NCBI GenBank assembly: GCA_046349635.1
Contig: JAXMBX010000014.1
Location: forward strand, 31,798 to 95,797
Length of the DNA stretch: 64,000 nucleotides
Reading direction: 5' to 3'
DNA from: JAXMBX01 sp046349635
GTDB lineage: Bacteria > Planctomycetota > Planctomycetia > Planctomycetales > Planctomycetaceae
The notes under the pieces are model-generated. The model did no database searches. It worked only from the letters and a program-made list of their open reading frames with translations, and was not told the DNA's origin. Every line of letters begins with the position of its first letter. Position 1 is the stretch's first letter. This document shows, one piece after another, positions 1-8,185 of this stretch. Position numbers and translations under genes: made by a program.

Positions 1-621
1 AGCATGAAGCTGTACAACTGCTCGGTGCCTCCGAGTTCGATATCGGAGCGGATCTTGACGGAGTCCCAGGCCTGCATGACGGGGTAGAGGCATTCGTGCA
101 GAGAGATGGGTTGTTCGGCCTTGAAGCGCTTGGCGAAGTCGTCGCGGGTGAGGAGTTGTGCGACGGTGACCTGGCTGCAGAGTTCGAGGACATCGGTGAA
201 CTGCATGGTGCCGAACCAGTCGCCGTTGCGGACGACTTCGGCTTTCGAGAGATCGACGACCTTGCCGACCTGTTCGAGATAGTCGCGGGCGTTGATTTCG
301 ACCTGTTCCTGGGTGAGGCGGGCGGGTCTGATCGCGACCGGAGGGATCGCCGACGAGGGCGGTGTAGTTCCCGATGATGATGACCGCCTGGTGGCCGAGA
401 TCCTGGAACTGGCGCATCTTGCGGAGGGGGACGGTGTGGCCGAGGTGGACGTCGATGCCGGTGGGATCGATGCCGTATTTCACACGGAGAGGGACACCGG
501 TGTCGTAGCTCTTTTTGAGCTTGGCGGCGAGTTCTTCCTGGGGGACGATTTTTTCAATGCCGCGGCGGATCACCTCAAGCTGGTGTTCGACGGGGGGGAA
601 TTTTTGATCGGTCGGGGACAT
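1..621 (-). CDS. tyrS: Tyrosyl-tRNA synthetase, 3' part beyond the window, with an apparent frameshift
   Basis: Charges tRNA-Tyr in the cytoplasm; normally essential. The reverse strand starts with ATG at 621 and reads into a class I synthetase nucleotide-binding fold. The HIGH-equivalent HLGH lies in GIDVHLGHTVPL, followed by a GDPSGRDQTR segment. Further on are the typical ISLHECLYPVMQAWDSV and DIELGGTEQ stretches. The KMSKS loop and C-terminus lie beyond the window edge. The frame breaks close to position 321: the upstream frame runs to DQTRP, and the rest (RLTQEQVEINARDYLEQV) continues only in another frame. One extra base in the C-rich run around 318-326 would explain it; a 2-base loss would also fit. 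A broken synthetase is unlikely to be tolerated, so sequencing error or a second tyrS copy are the main alternatives. It lies 56 bp downstream of the CPBP protease gene, in the same direction. Confidence 0.88.
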   Translation of the reverse strand, partial: MSPTDQKFPPVEHQLEVIRRGIEKIVPQEELAAKLKKSYDTGVPLRVKYGIDPTGIDVHLGHTVPLRKMRQFQDLGHQAVIIIGNYTALVGDPSGRDQTRPPHPGTGRNQRPRLSRTGRQGRRSLESRSRPQRRLVRHHAVHRCPRTLQPGHRRTTPHPRRLRQALQGRTTHLSARMPLPRHAGLGLRQDPLRYRTRRHRAVVQLHA

Positions 622-677
622 GGTTCGGTTTATATCAATTCACAACAGAAAATCGGATGACGGATGCTGGCCCGCGA

Positions 678-1484
678 TCAGGAGCCTCCGGAGAGGATGC
701 GGAGGGCAAACATCAGGAGGTTGAAGCCGTTGAAGAGGGCGTGGGTCCAAACGGCGGCGAAATAGCTGCCCGTTCGATCATACACGTAGCCCAGGGCGAT
801 GCCCAGCGGGATGATGGGGAGGGCATCATACGGGCCGTGGCAGGCCCCGAAGATGAAAGCGGAGAAGAGAATGGCGGAGGCGGGTTTCCAGATTTGAGCA
901 AGTGCCCCCTGGAGGAGGACGCGGAACATCAGTTCTTCAAAGAGGGGGGCAATGACGACGGCAGAGAGGATGACTTCCAGCCAGGTGCCGAGATCTCCCT
1001 GTTCCTTAAGGAGATTGATGAGTCGATGTTCCGTGCGAAAGGGTTGCACGAGGAGGAACATGAGAAAGACAGGGAGCAGGCTGAGGTAGAAGCCCCAGGT
1101 ACCGGCGGCGAGGAGTTGGCGGACATGTTGCCACGAGGGGAGGGCTTTGGGCGGGATAGCGTTCGGGAGCGTGGATAGCCATTCCTTGCGGCCGCAGGCG
1201 ATCAGGAGGACAGGGGGAGTGATGAGGACGCGATAGAGCATGTTGGCGTGGTGATCATCATGCGGAACTTTGAGCCAGTTCATCCAGAGTTCCGGGAGGA
1301 GAAGCAGGCACAGGAGAAACAGCGGGAGGGAAAGGTGCGGTGGGAGAGGCGCGGTACGATCAGGATTGCGGGGGAGGAGAGGTTCGTGGCGGTTGAGCTG
1401 GCGGAAGGCCGCGGACCACAACAGCAGGCTGATCGCGCCGGCGGAAATCTGGATCAACAGCAGCACGGAATAAGAGAGGGGCAT
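678..1484 (-). CDS. CPBP family intramembrane metalloprotease (CAAX protease-like)
   Basis: Predicted integral membrane protein of 268 aa with about seven to eight hydrophobic segments, the first at residues 5-25. The CPBP/Abi signature is complete in order: the EExxxR motif at E183, E184 and R188 (APLFEELMFRVLLQG), a second-motif His at H216 (FGACHGPYD) and the HxxxN motif at H248-N252 (HALFN). In the family these residues form the catalytic site of an intramembrane glutamic/metalloprotease (type II CAAX prenyl endopeptidase fold). Bacterial substrates are mostly unknown; roles in bacteriocin immunity and protein maturation have been described. The ATG start at 1484 is the only good start before the hydrophobic N-terminus. 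It is divergent from yjbQ, with about 190 bp between them. The substrate cannot be told from sequence. Confidence 0.85.
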   Translation of the reverse strand: MPLSYSVLLLIQISAGAISLLLWSAAFRQLNRHEPLLPRNPDRTAPLPPHLSLPLFLLCLLLLPELWMNWLKVPHDDHHANMLYRVLITPPVLLIACGRKEWLSTLPNAIPPKALPSWQHVRQLLAAGTWGFYLSLLPVFLMFLLVQPFRTEHRLINLLKEQGDLGTWLEVILSAVVIAPLFEELMFRVLLQGALAQIWKPASAILFSAFIFGACHGPYDALPIIPLGIALGYVYDRTGSYFAAVWTHALFNGFNLLMFALRILSGGS

Positions 1485-1672
1485 GTGGAACCGTGAGACT
1501 GTGGATCGGTTGTCTTCTGGAGTGGACGTGGTTGAAATTCCGGGCTGTATTTTAGTGCAAAGAGGTCGGATTTCGCGCCGTTGGATCGGAAATTTTGCGG
1601 GACGGCTGACGTTTGGGTGCTGGTCGCATAGAATCCAGTTTCACGGCACATTTTCCCGGCGGCACGACTTTT

Positions 1673-2071
1673 ATGCAGACCTTTGACGTTCAAACCCGCG
1701 AGCGGGACCAATTCGTGGAGATCACGGACCGGGTCCGGGATGTTGTGACTGCGAGCCAGATCCGGGAGGGGAGCGTGACGGTGTATGTACCGCACACCAC
1801 GGCGGGGGTGACGATCAACGAGAACGCCGATCCGGACGTGGTGCACGACATGCTGTTGACCCTCAAGCGGCTGGTACCGAAGGACGCGACAGGATATCGG
1901 CACGGGGAAGGGAACAGCGATTCGCACGTGAAGGCTTCGATGATGGGGTCGAGCGCGACGGTGCTGATCGACAACGGGCAACTGGTGCTGGGTGTGTGGC
2001 AGGGGATTTACTTCTGCGAATTTGATGGGCCGCGGCGGCGCCAGGTTCACGTCCAGGTGCGGGGAGTGTGA
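1673..2071 (+). CDS. yjbQ: YjbQ/UPF0047 family protein
   Basis: Small single-domain protein of 132 aa, the usual family length. It shows the conserved VPHTTAGVTINENADPDV segment, the GNSDSHVKASMMGSS segment holding the conserved His, and the C-terminal GQLVLGVWQGIYFCEFDGPR block. YjbQ proteins are small trimeric beta-rich proteins; E. coli YjbQ has thiamine-phosphate-synthase activity when overproduced, but the normal role is unsettled. The ATG at 1673 is preferred over upstream starts because the family begins with this strand (MQTFDVQTRERDQFVEIT). The stop codon is separated by one base from the GTG of trpC, so the two genes are very likely translated from one message. Confidence 0.9.
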   Translation: MQTFDVQTRERDQFVEITDRVRDVVTASQIREGSVTVYVPHTTAGVTINENADPDVVHDMLLTLKRLVPKDATGYRHGEGNSDSHVKASMMGSSATVLIDNGQLVLGVWQGIYFCEFDGPRRRQVHVQVRGV

Positions 2072-2072
2072 C

Positions 2073-2867
2073 GTGAGCGAGCAGGATGTTTTGAAAACGA
2101 TCGTCGACCATAAGCGGACGGAGATCCGGGAGGCGGAGGAACGGGTCAGCCGCGCGGATCTGGAAGCGCGGTTGTCGTCTGCGCCGCCGGTGCGGGACTT
2201 CGTGCGGGCGTTGCGCGATGCGTCCGGGATGGGGTTGATCGCGGAGGTGAAGAAGGCGTCACCCTCGGCGGGACTGATCCGGGCGGATTTTGATCCGGTG
2301 GCGATTGCCAAGACATATGAACAGCATGGGGCGAACTGTCTGAGCATTTTGACGGATGAGAAATTCTTCCAGGGGGCGCTGGATTACCTGATTCAGGTTC
2401 GCGCGGCGGTGTCGCTACCGGTGTTACGGAAGGATTTTATCCTCGATACGTACCAGGTGCTGGAGGCACGGGCGGCGGGGGCGGACTGCATTCTGCTGAT
2501 TGCGGAATGCCTGGATGACTGCCGGATGCGGGAGCTGTATTTTTATGCTTCCGAACTGGGGATGGATTGCCTGATCGAGATTTACGATCCGGAGAATCTG
2601 GATCGGGTGCTGAAACTGGAGCCGCCTCTGATCGGAGTGAACAACCGCAATCTGCGGACGATGATTACGTCCCTGGATCATACACTGACGATCGCCCCGA
2701 AAGTCCCGGCCGGGACGATCCTGGTCAGCGAGAGCGGAATCAAGACGCATGCGGACGTTGCGCACTTGCAGTCGCATGGAGTTCGGGCGATGCTCGTGGG
2801 GGAATCGCTGATGCGGTCCCCGGATATCGGCCAGGCGGTTGATCAGTTGTTGGGGAAGCGTGCGTAA
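2073..2867 (+). CDS. trpC: Indole-3-glycerol phosphate synthase
   Basis: Converts carboxyphenylamino-deoxyribulose phosphate to indole-3-glycerol phosphate, the fourth step of tryptophan synthesis. The 264-aa product is a full-length (beta/alpha)8 barrel. Visible landmarks are IAEVKKASPSAGLIR (catalytic Lys and phosphate site), YEQHGANCLSILTDEKFF, LPVLRKDFILDTYQV (catalytic Lys in RKDF), GVNNRNLRT, VSESGI and AMLVGESLM (phosphate-binding loop). The GTG at 2073 directly follows the yjbQ stop and gives the normal N-terminus (SEQDVLKTIVDHKR). No other trp gene is nearby, so tryptophan genes are dispersed here, as is common in this phylum. Confidence 0.95.
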   Translation: MSEQDVLKTIVDHKRTEIREAEERVSRADLEARLSSAPPVRDFVRALRDASGMGLIAEVKKASPSAGLIRADFDPVAIAKTYEQHGANCLSILTDEKFFQGALDYLIQVRAAVSLPVLRKDFILDTYQVLEARAAGADCILLIAECLDDCRMRELYFYASELGMDCLIEIYDPENLDRVLKLEPPLIGVNNRNLRTMITSLDHTLTIAPKVPAGTILVSESGIKTHADVAHLQSHGVRAMLVGESLMRSPDIGQAVDQLLGKRA

Positions 2868-2917
2868 AGTCTGTCGTATCGGAAACTCAAGACCATTGAT
2901 TTGAAAGGATGCTCCTG

Positions 2918-3520
2918 ATGTCCACCATTCCCACGACGGTCGAGCAGATTCTGGTGGTGCCGACGGCCTTGTTTCACGAGATCGGCTACTTTCAGGGGTT
3001 GAGCGACAATGTCGCTCCTTATCTGAAGACGCTGCTGGATCCGATGCACACCAGCTATCGCCCGCGCGACAAGATGGAGATCGATCCGAGTTTCAAGCAG
3101 TTGATCCCTTATTGCATCTTCCGTTGCGGTGACCTGGTGTTTCATTACACGCGAGGGACGTCGCAGGGAGAGGCCCGGTTGCATGCGAAGCGCTCGATCG
3201 GAGTGGGGGGGCATATCTGCTCCGACGACCATGGAGCTCAGGATTCGCCGTACCTGCAGGGAATGCGGCGGGAACTGGACGAGGAGATCCTGATTGAGTC
3301 CCCTTACACGGAGCGTTGCGTGGGGATGCTGAACGACGACCTGACCGAGGTGGGGAAGGTGCACCTGGGGGTGGTGCATATTTTTGATCTGGATGCCGCA
3401 AAAGTTTCCCCTAAGGAAAAGTCGATGATATTGGCAGGCTTTGCCCCTGTGGAGGAGTTGAAGCGGGATCGCGACCAATTTGAAACGTGGTCGCAGATCT
3501 GCCTGGATCAGCTGTTCTAG
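2918..3520 (+). CDS. NUDIX-like hydrolase of unknown substrate
   Basis: Protein of about 200 aa with a divergent NUDIX fold. The core shows GVGGHICSDDHG, then MRRELDEEI, matching the REUxEE half of the NUDIX box, then GKVHLGVVHIFDLD typical of the last strands. The loop between the Gly and the RE pair is longer than in the standard 23-residue box, and the first Glu of the box is not evident, so the substrate class is uncertain and activity is not guaranteed. The second ATG (2918) is preferred because a GAAAGGA ribosome-binding site at 2903-2909 sits 8 bases before it and overlaps the first ATG at 2909. The product lacks a signal peptide and is probably cytoplasmic. Its stop codon abuts repeat element A1. 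Confidence 0.75.
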   Translation: MSTIPTTVEQILVVPTALFHEIGYFQGLSDNVAPYLKTLLDPMHTSYRPRDKMEIDPSFKQLIPYCIFRCGDLVFHYTRGTSQGEARLHAKRSIGVGGHICSDDHGAQDSPYLQGMRRELDEEILIESPYTERCVGMLNDDLTEVGKVHLGVVHIFDLDAAKVSPKEKSMILAGFAPVEELKRDRDQFETWSQICLDQLF

Positions 3521-3521
3521 T

Positions 3522-3594
3522 CGCAAAATGCTCTGGACGATTGGCGTTGTGCTTACGCTTGTGAGTGCAAGGTGATCACCATCCGCATTTTGCG
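3522..3594 (+). repeat. Intergenic hairpin repeat family A, copy 1
   Basis: A 73-nt element bounded by a perfect 10-bp inverted repeat: CGCAAAATGC at 3522-3531 and GCATTTTGCG at 3585-3594. A second nested stem pairs 3547-3556 with 3561-3570 (10 bp including three wobble pairs). The 10-bp palindrome GGTGATCACC lies at 3571-3580. Related copies occur at 21167-21237 and 49512-49584. It begins one base after the stop codon of the NUDIX-like gene. Confidence 0.8.
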
Positions 3595-3787
3595 AGGCGG
3601 AATCAGGGCAAAGCTTCGGCAGAAACTGCCGTTGGCGCGCAAGCGCGTGGAAGAGTGAGACAAAACCCGTGCGGAGTCACGGGATCAAGGAAGATCAGGG
3701 CCGTTCTCGATTGGAGTACGGTCCACGGTCGGGAGGCCATTCCCCACGAATGCTCCGGCCGGTGAACAGGAAACAAAGGAGTGTCCG

Positions 3788-4510
3788 ATGGAGATGTCTC
3801 GACGTAACTGGCTGGCAACGGCGGCAATGGCCGGTCTCCCCGCCGTCATGGCAACCGGCGCTTTGCACGCTGCCGATGAGACCGCCGACAAACCCAAGGC
3901 CGAAGCCCCGGTTCCCGGTGCCCTGAGCGAGGAAGAACTGGGCCGCCTGCTGAAATCCATCGGCTTGAAGCCGGTCAAGAACAAGAGCCGGTACGACTTC
4001 GAATTCGCCGATTCTCCCCAGAAGGGTGAGGAAGAGTGGACGTATTCGATGTCGGTGGTATTGAGCGCTGACCAGAAGACGATCTGGGTGCTGGCGTGGC
4101 TGGATGAACTGCCCAAGTCATCCCGTGACGTGCCGCGCCTGGCGTTGCTGCGGATGCTGGCGGAGAACGACAAGATGGGGAAAGGAAAATTCTTTTCCTG
4201 GATTCCGGCGAACCGCCGTTTCGCGCTGCAGCAGGTCATCGACAACCGGGAAATGACGACCTCCAAGTTCCGGGGTATCTTGCGGGAACTGGGTGGGACG
4301 GTGTACGCCACTTATGGCGTGTGGTACGTCGAAACGTGGAAGGAATACGACGGATCCACCATTGCTGAATCCGCTCCGTCAGGAACATCCTCGGAGAATG
4401 CTTCCGAGACCGCTCAGGAAGCGCGTCCGACGAAGCAACCGGCGAAGAAGCCAGGAGGGGTTCCCGCGAAGAACGTGAGCAATACGAAGACAAAATCCGA
4501 AGACGAGTAA
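3788..4510 (+). CDS. Secreted protein of unknown function with twin-arginine signal
   Basis: Protein of 240 aa that I do not recognise. The N-terminus MEMSRRNWLATAAMAG has a twin-arginine followed by a hydrophobic stretch and a likely AxA cleavage site near GALHAADE, so export by Tat or Sec is expected. The central part (residues 45-180) is a compact alpha/beta region with EEEWTYSMSVVLSADQKTIW and a long helical segment. Its pattern of strands followed by two helices is reminiscent of YbjN/CesT-like folds, but this is only an impression. The last 50 residues are Ser, Thr, Ala and Lys rich and likely disordered. The ATG at 3788 follows GGAGTGTCCG with reasonable spacing. It is followed by a strong hairpin at 4551. 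Confidence 0.75.
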   Translation: MEMSRRNWLATAAMAGLPAVMATGALHAADETADKPKAEAPVPGALSEEELGRLLKSIGLKPVKNKSRYDFEFADSPQKGEEEWTYSMSVVLSADQKTIWVLAWLDELPKSSRDVPRLALLRMLAENDKMGKGKFFSWIPANRRFALQQVIDNREMTTSKFRGILRELGGTVYATYGVWYVETWKEYDGSTIAESAPSGTSSENASETAQEARPTKQPAKKPGGVPAKNVSNTKTKSEDE

Positions 4511-4550
4511 ATTCGTCGCGGTTGGATCTTCATGAGGGGGGAATGCATAA

Positions 4551-4576
4551 GACCCCGGAGTTTTGGCTCCGGGGTC
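4551..4576 (+). terminator. Strong hairpin after the secreted protein gene
   Basis: Perfect 10-bp stem GACCCCGGAG/CTCCGGGGTC with a TTTTGG loop, about 40 bp after the stop codon. The following sequence is only moderately T-rich (GCGTTTTCTTT), so it may be an imperfect intrinsic terminator or a 3'-end stabiliser. Confidence 0.65.
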
Positions 4577-4622
4577 TGTGCGTTTTCTTTGGGAATGAGT
4601 GAGCGTCGCTCGCTTCGATATC

Positions 4623-4658
4623 GGGGGCTTCCGCTGTCGCGGAGCGCCCCCGCCACCC
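4623..4658 (+). repeat. GC-rich hairpin repeat family C, copy 1
   Basis: A 36-nt element: outer stem GGGGGC (4623-4628) with GCCCCC (4646-4651), inner stem TCCGC (4630-4634) with GCGGA (4639-4643), then a conserved GCCACCC tail. A second copy at 45027-45062 keeps the same pairing with different bases. Confidence 0.7.
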
Positions 4659-4692
4659 ACATCGAATTGACTTTGTCTCTTGTGGTGCGCAC

Positions 4693-4719
4693 CCCCACGC
4701 CGGACTACCGGCGTGTGGG
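4693..4719. terminator. GC-rich hairpin between convergent genes
   Basis: CACGCCGG at 4696-4703 pairs perfectly with CCGGCGTG at 4708-4715 around a 4-base loop; flanking CCC/GGG extends the stem past one bulge. It lies between the convergent secreted-protein gene and metY and could end transcription from either side, although no T-tract follows. Confidence 0.4.
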
Positions 4720-4739
4720 CCACCCCATTCAAGAAGGAA

Positions 4740-6041
4740 TTAGACGGCTTCGAGGGCCTGCTTGAGGTCGTTGATGAGATCGGCGGAGTCTTCGGTCCCG
4801 ATGGAGAGGCGGACGAAGTCGGGGGTGACGCCGGTCGATTTCTGCTCTTCGAGGGTCAACTGCTGGTGGGTGGTCGTGGAGGGGTGGATGATCAGCGATT
4901 TGCTGTCCCCCACGTTGGCGAGGTGCGAGAAGAGCTTGACGTGGTTGATGAGCTTGCGGCCGTTTTCCTGCTGCTGGGTGGGGGTGGCACCCTTGATGCC
5001 GAAGCCCATGATGGCGCCGCAGCCGTCGGGGAGGTACTTCTTCGCCAGCTTGTAGCAGGGATGCGATTCCAGGCCGGGGTAGTTGACCCAGGCGACCTTG
5101 GGATGGGACTGCAGGAAGTTTGCGACAGCCATCGTGTTTTCGCTGTGGGCCTTCATGCGGAGGTGGAGGGTTTCCAGTCCCTGCAGGAAGAGGAACGCGT
5201 TGAAGGGGCTCATGGCGGCACCGATGTCGCGGAGCATCTGGGTGCGGGCCTTGAGGATATAGGCGAGCTTCATCGGGCCGAAGGTGTCGTAGAACTTCAT
5301 GCCGTGGTAGCTGGGATCGGGATCGGTCATGTCGGGGAACTTGCCATTGTTCCAGGGGAAGTCACCCTTTTCGACGATGATGCCGCCGATGCTGGTGCCA
5401 TGTCCGCCGATGAACTTGGTGCAGGAGGCGATGATGATATCGGCTCCGTGCTCGAAGGGACGGCAGAGGGCGGGAGAGGCGAGCGTGTTATCGACGATGA
5501 CCGGGACGCCGGCCTTGTGGGCGATCTCACTGATGGCGGCGAAGTCGGGGACGTCGAGGCGGGGATTGCCGATGGTCTCCATGAAGACGCCACGGGTGTT
5601 GTCGTCGATGGCCTTGCGGAAGTTTTCGGGATCGCTCTGATCGACGAACTTCACCTTGATGCCGAGCTTGGGGAGGGTGTAGTGAAAGAGGTTGTAGGTT
5701 CCGCCGTAGAGGCTGGAGGAAGAGACGATGTTTTTACCGGCATGACAGATGTTGAGGATTGCGAGCGTTTCAGCAGCCTGGCCGGAGGCGGTGGCGAGAG
5801 CGCCGGAACCTTTTTCGAGAAGGGCGATGCGCTTCTCGAGGACATCGGTGGTGGGATTCATCAGGCGGGTGTAGATGTTCCCGAATTCCTGCAGGCCGAA
5901 GAGGCGCGCGGCGTGATCGCTGTCGTTGAAGACATACGAAGTGGTCTGATAAATGGGGACGGCGCGGGAGTTGGTGGTGGGGTCGACGACCTGGCCGCCG
6001 TGGAGGCAGAGAGTTGCCAGCTTGAGATCTTCCTGGTTCAT
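4740..6041 (-). CDS. metY: O-acetylhomoserine aminocarboxypropyltransferase (homocysteine synthase)
   Basis: PLP-dependent gamma-replacement enzyme that joins sulfide (or methanethiol) to O-acetylhomoserine to give homocysteine (or methionine). The 433-aa length is typical of MetY. Landmarks: TLCLHGGQVVDPTTNSRAVP at the N-terminus, ATASGQAAETLAIL (cofactor phosphate site), SSSLYGGTYNLFHYT, VIVDNTLASPALCRP, SCTKFIGGHGTSIGGI (Schiff-base Lys in SCTKF), and near the C-terminus HLANVGDSKSLIIHPSTTTH and VRLSIGTEDSADLI. The ATG at 6041 starts at the family's normal N-terminus (MNQEDLKLATLCLHGG); longer upstream reading has no protein character. No sulfur-gene partner is adjacent. I looked for a known SAM or SAH riboswitch in the leader and did not recognise one. 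Confidence 0.94.
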   Translation of the reverse strand: MNQEDLKLATLCLHGGQVVDPTTNSRAVPIYQTTSYVFNDSDHAARLFGLQEFGNIYTRLMNPTTDVLEKRIALLEKGSGALATASGQAAETLAILNICHAGKNIVSSSSLYGGTYNLFHYTLPKLGIKVKFVDQSDPENFRKAIDDNTRGVFMETIGNPRLDVPDFAAISEIAHKAGVPVIVDNTLASPALCRPFEHGADIIIASCTKFIGGHGTSIGGIIVEKGDFPWNNGKFPDMTDPDPSYHGMKFYDTFGPMKLAYILKARTQMLRDIGAAMSPFNAFLFLQGLETLHLRMKAHSENTMAVANFLQSHPKVAWVNYPGLESHPCYKLAKKYLPDGCGAIMGFGIKGATPTQQQENGRKLINHVKLFSHLANVGDSKSLIIHPSTTTHQQLTLEEQKSTGVTPDFVRLSIGTEDSADLINDLKQALEAV

Positions 6042-6648
6042 GGTGTTCGCTCGATTAGGTTTCAGACGAAATTGGTAAATGAGCATCGTCAGGAAAGGGC
6101 AAGGGGCGCCTTTCCCGGTGGATTTCCCGTGGATGAGGTTGATGGTTGGGCGTCCGTGGCCCTGCTGGTGCGGTGATCCTGAGAGACTCGTCCGGCGGAA
6201 GGAGACATGGGGAAGACTCCTGTGGCGCAACGGACGGATCGGTCAGTGTAGTGCCCGGTGTTGGAAAAGGCAAATTGCCGCTGTTCGGCGGACGGGTGCT
6301 GCGTATTCGACATAAGTTATTATCGGGCTTGTTGTTGCGGAGTTTTCTGGTTGAGCGAGGGAGGCATTTCGAAGGGGAGCAAGCGGGAGACGGGCGAGGG
6401 CCAAAATCAGTGATCGCTGACGTTGTTATTAAAAACGTGATGCCGTAAAATCCTTGGTTTCCCGCGTTTCGCCGCCCCGAGGGTGACGTGCGTCGGAAGG
6501 CTGCTTCCTCAGACGGGAGCAGATTCAAAATCTGTGGCGACAATGGTTTAAACCCCGGCTGTTGAGAACGGCGTCTCGACGGTGCGGGGACTGTGTCGCT
6601 TGATCCGCCGGCTTTCGCGGCCGGCTTCCAGTTGCATCGGTCAGTTCG
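6042..6648. other. Divergent intergenic region between metY and ffh
   Basis: About 600 bp without a convincing gene. Short open frames on both strands lack protein-like composition or ribosome-binding sites. It should hold both promoters. A likely ffh promoter is at 6423-6451. The roughly 190-nt presumed ffh leader contains small GC hairpins, for example GCCGGC pairing on both sides of TTTCGCG near 6610. No tRNA or 4.5S-like SRP RNA signature was found. Confidence 0.5.
6423..6451 (+). promoter_or_regulatory. Candidate sigma-70-type promoter for ffh
   Basis: TTGTTA (6423-6428, 4 of 6 to consensus) and TAAAAT (6446-6451, 5 of 6) are separated by exactly 17 bp in a locally AT-rich patch. If used, the ffh mRNA would have a leader of about 190 nt. 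Confidence 0.4.
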
Positions 6649-8121
6649 ATGTTTGAAACAATCACCGCCAATTTGACGAGCGCTTTGAAGATCTTCACCG
6701 GTACGGGGAAGCTCACCGAAGCCAATATCCGCGAAGGGTTGCAGCAGGTGCGGAACGCGCTGCTGGAGGCGGACGTCAATTACGAAGTGGCGGACGACTT
6801 CATCAAGAACATCACCGACGAGGCGATCGGCCAGAAGGTGATTGAAGCGCTGCGACCGCAGGAGCAATTCCTGGGGATCGTGTACAACGCGTTGATCGAC
6901 CTGATGGGGCCGGTCGATCACTCGCTGAATCTGAAGGACTCCGGGATCAGCATCGTCATGATGTGTGGTCTGCAGGGGAGCGGAAAGACGACGACCTGCG
7001 GCAAGCTGGCCAAGCTGCTCCTGGAGCAGGGGAAGCGGGCGATGCTGGTCGCTGCGGACTTGCAACGTCCCGCAGCCATCGAGCAGTTGAAGGTGATCGG
7101 CGAGCAGGTCGGGGTGCCGGTGTATACCGAGCCTCCGACGAGCAACCCCGTCGCTGTGTGCCAGAACGCCTTGCAGGCGGCGAAGTCGGCGGGGAATGTG
7201 CAGGTCCTGATCCTGGACACGGCGGGGCGTCTGCACGTGGACCAGGCGCTGATGAAGGAACTGGAAGAAATCGACCGCCGGTTGAATCCTTCCCAGATCC
7301 TGTTCGTCTGCGATGCGATGACGGGACAAGACGCGGTCAACAGCGCACGAGCGTTCAACGATGCGCTGGAGCTGGACGGCGTGATCCTGACGAAGCTGGA
7401 CGGTGACGCCCGGGGCGGGGCGGCGTTGAGCGTGAAGCAGGTGACGGGAGTGCCGATCAAGTTTATCGGCATGGGGGAACAGCTCGACAAGCTGGAGCCG
7501 TTCCATCCGGACCGGATGGCGGGGCGCATCCTCGGGCAGGGGGACATTCTGACGCTGGCCGAAAAGGCGCAGCGGGCGCTGGATGCCGACCAGATGGCGA
7601 AAGCCCAGGAAGAGATGCTGCAGGGGAAATTCACCCTGGAGTCCTTCCGGGACACGATGAAGAACGTTCAGAAGATCGGGTCCATGAAGGACATTCTGAA
7701 GATGCTGGGAATGGGCGGGATGCTGGAGCAGATGCCCAACCAGGTGGATCCCGAAGGAGAGATGAAGAAGATCGAGGGAATGATCAACAGCATGACCCCC
7801 GATGAACGAAAGTTCCCGGAGCGGATCGACATCAATCGTCGCCGCCGGATTGCGAAGGGGAGCGGGACGGAGCCTGCGGACGTGAACCGGCTGTTGAAAG
7901 ACTTTGAAAACATGGCCGCGCAGATGCAGAAGGTATCCGGCCTGGGGATGCGGGACCGGATGCGTGCGGTGCGGGAGATGTCGCAGGCGGCGATGATGAA
8001 CCCGCATGCTTCGATGATGCGTGAAAAGCAGCGGAGCAAGGCCAAGGAAATGGATGCGGACAAGAAGAAGAAGTTGCGGAAGGAAGCCAAGGCGCAACGC
8101 AAAAAAAACAAGCGGCGTTGA
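6649..8121 (+). CDS. ffh: Signal recognition particle protein Ffh
   Basis: SRP54 GTPase that binds signal sequences and the SRP RNA and hands ribosomes to FtsY at the membrane. The 490-aa product has the N domain (residues 1-85), the G domain with P-loop GLQGSGKTTTCGKLA, AADLQRPAAIEQL, DTAGRLHVD (G3) and TKLDGDARGGAALS (G4 and closing loop), and the Met-rich M domain from about residue 300. The M domain includes ILKMLGMGGMLEQMP and the RRRRIAKGSG RNA-binding motif. A basic Lys-rich tail ends the protein. The ATG start gives the normal MFETITANLTSALK beginning. It heads a co-directional cluster with rpsP, trmD and rplS. Confidence 0.97.
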   Translation: MFETITANLTSALKIFTGTGKLTEANIREGLQQVRNALLEADVNYEVADDFIKNITDEAIGQKVIEALRPQEQFLGIVYNALIDLMGPVDHSLNLKDSGISIVMMCGLQGSGKTTTCGKLAKLLLEQGKRAMLVAADLQRPAAIEQLKVIGEQVGVPVYTEPPTSNPVAVCQNALQAAKSAGNVQVLILDTAGRLHVDQALMKELEEIDRRLNPSQILFVCDAMTGQDAVNSARAFNDALELDGVILTKLDGDARGGAALSVKQVTGVPIKFIGMGEQLDKLEPFHPDRMAGRILGQGDILTLAEKAQRALDADQMAKAQEEMLQGKFTLESFRDTMKNVQKIGSMKDILKMLGMGGMLEQMPNQVDPEGEMKKIEGMINSMTPDERKFPERIDINRRRRIAKGSGTEPADVNRLLKDFENMAAQMQKVSGLGMRDRMRAVREMSQAAMMNPHASMMREKQRSKAKEMDADKKKKLRKEAKAQRKKNKRR

Positions 8122-8185
8122 CGTGACGGCTCGCGTCGGCGCGATTTGGAAACAGACTGTTTTGTCTTGAAGAAGGAGATTGAGA

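Noticed and set aside
4680..6176. Long forward open frame (498 aa) rich in Glu, Gly, Val and Asp
   Set aside because: It is the mirror of metY on the other strand; its composition is the usual antisense shadow in GC-rich coding DNA and it has no recognisable domain.
6042..6310. SAM or SAH riboswitch in the metY leader
   Set aside because: Looked for known conserved cores on the reverse strand; none recognised.
6146..6448. Forward open frame of 100 aa upstream of ffh
   Set aside because: Arg/Gly-rich random-looking composition and no ribosome-binding site; overlaps the likely ffh promoter.
6490..6650. tRNA-like or 4.5S SRP RNA gene before ffh
   Set aside because: A short stretch with GCAGATTCAAAATCTG resembles a tRNA arm but no acceptor or T-arm follows; the GGAAGCAGC-type SRP tetraloop region is absent.
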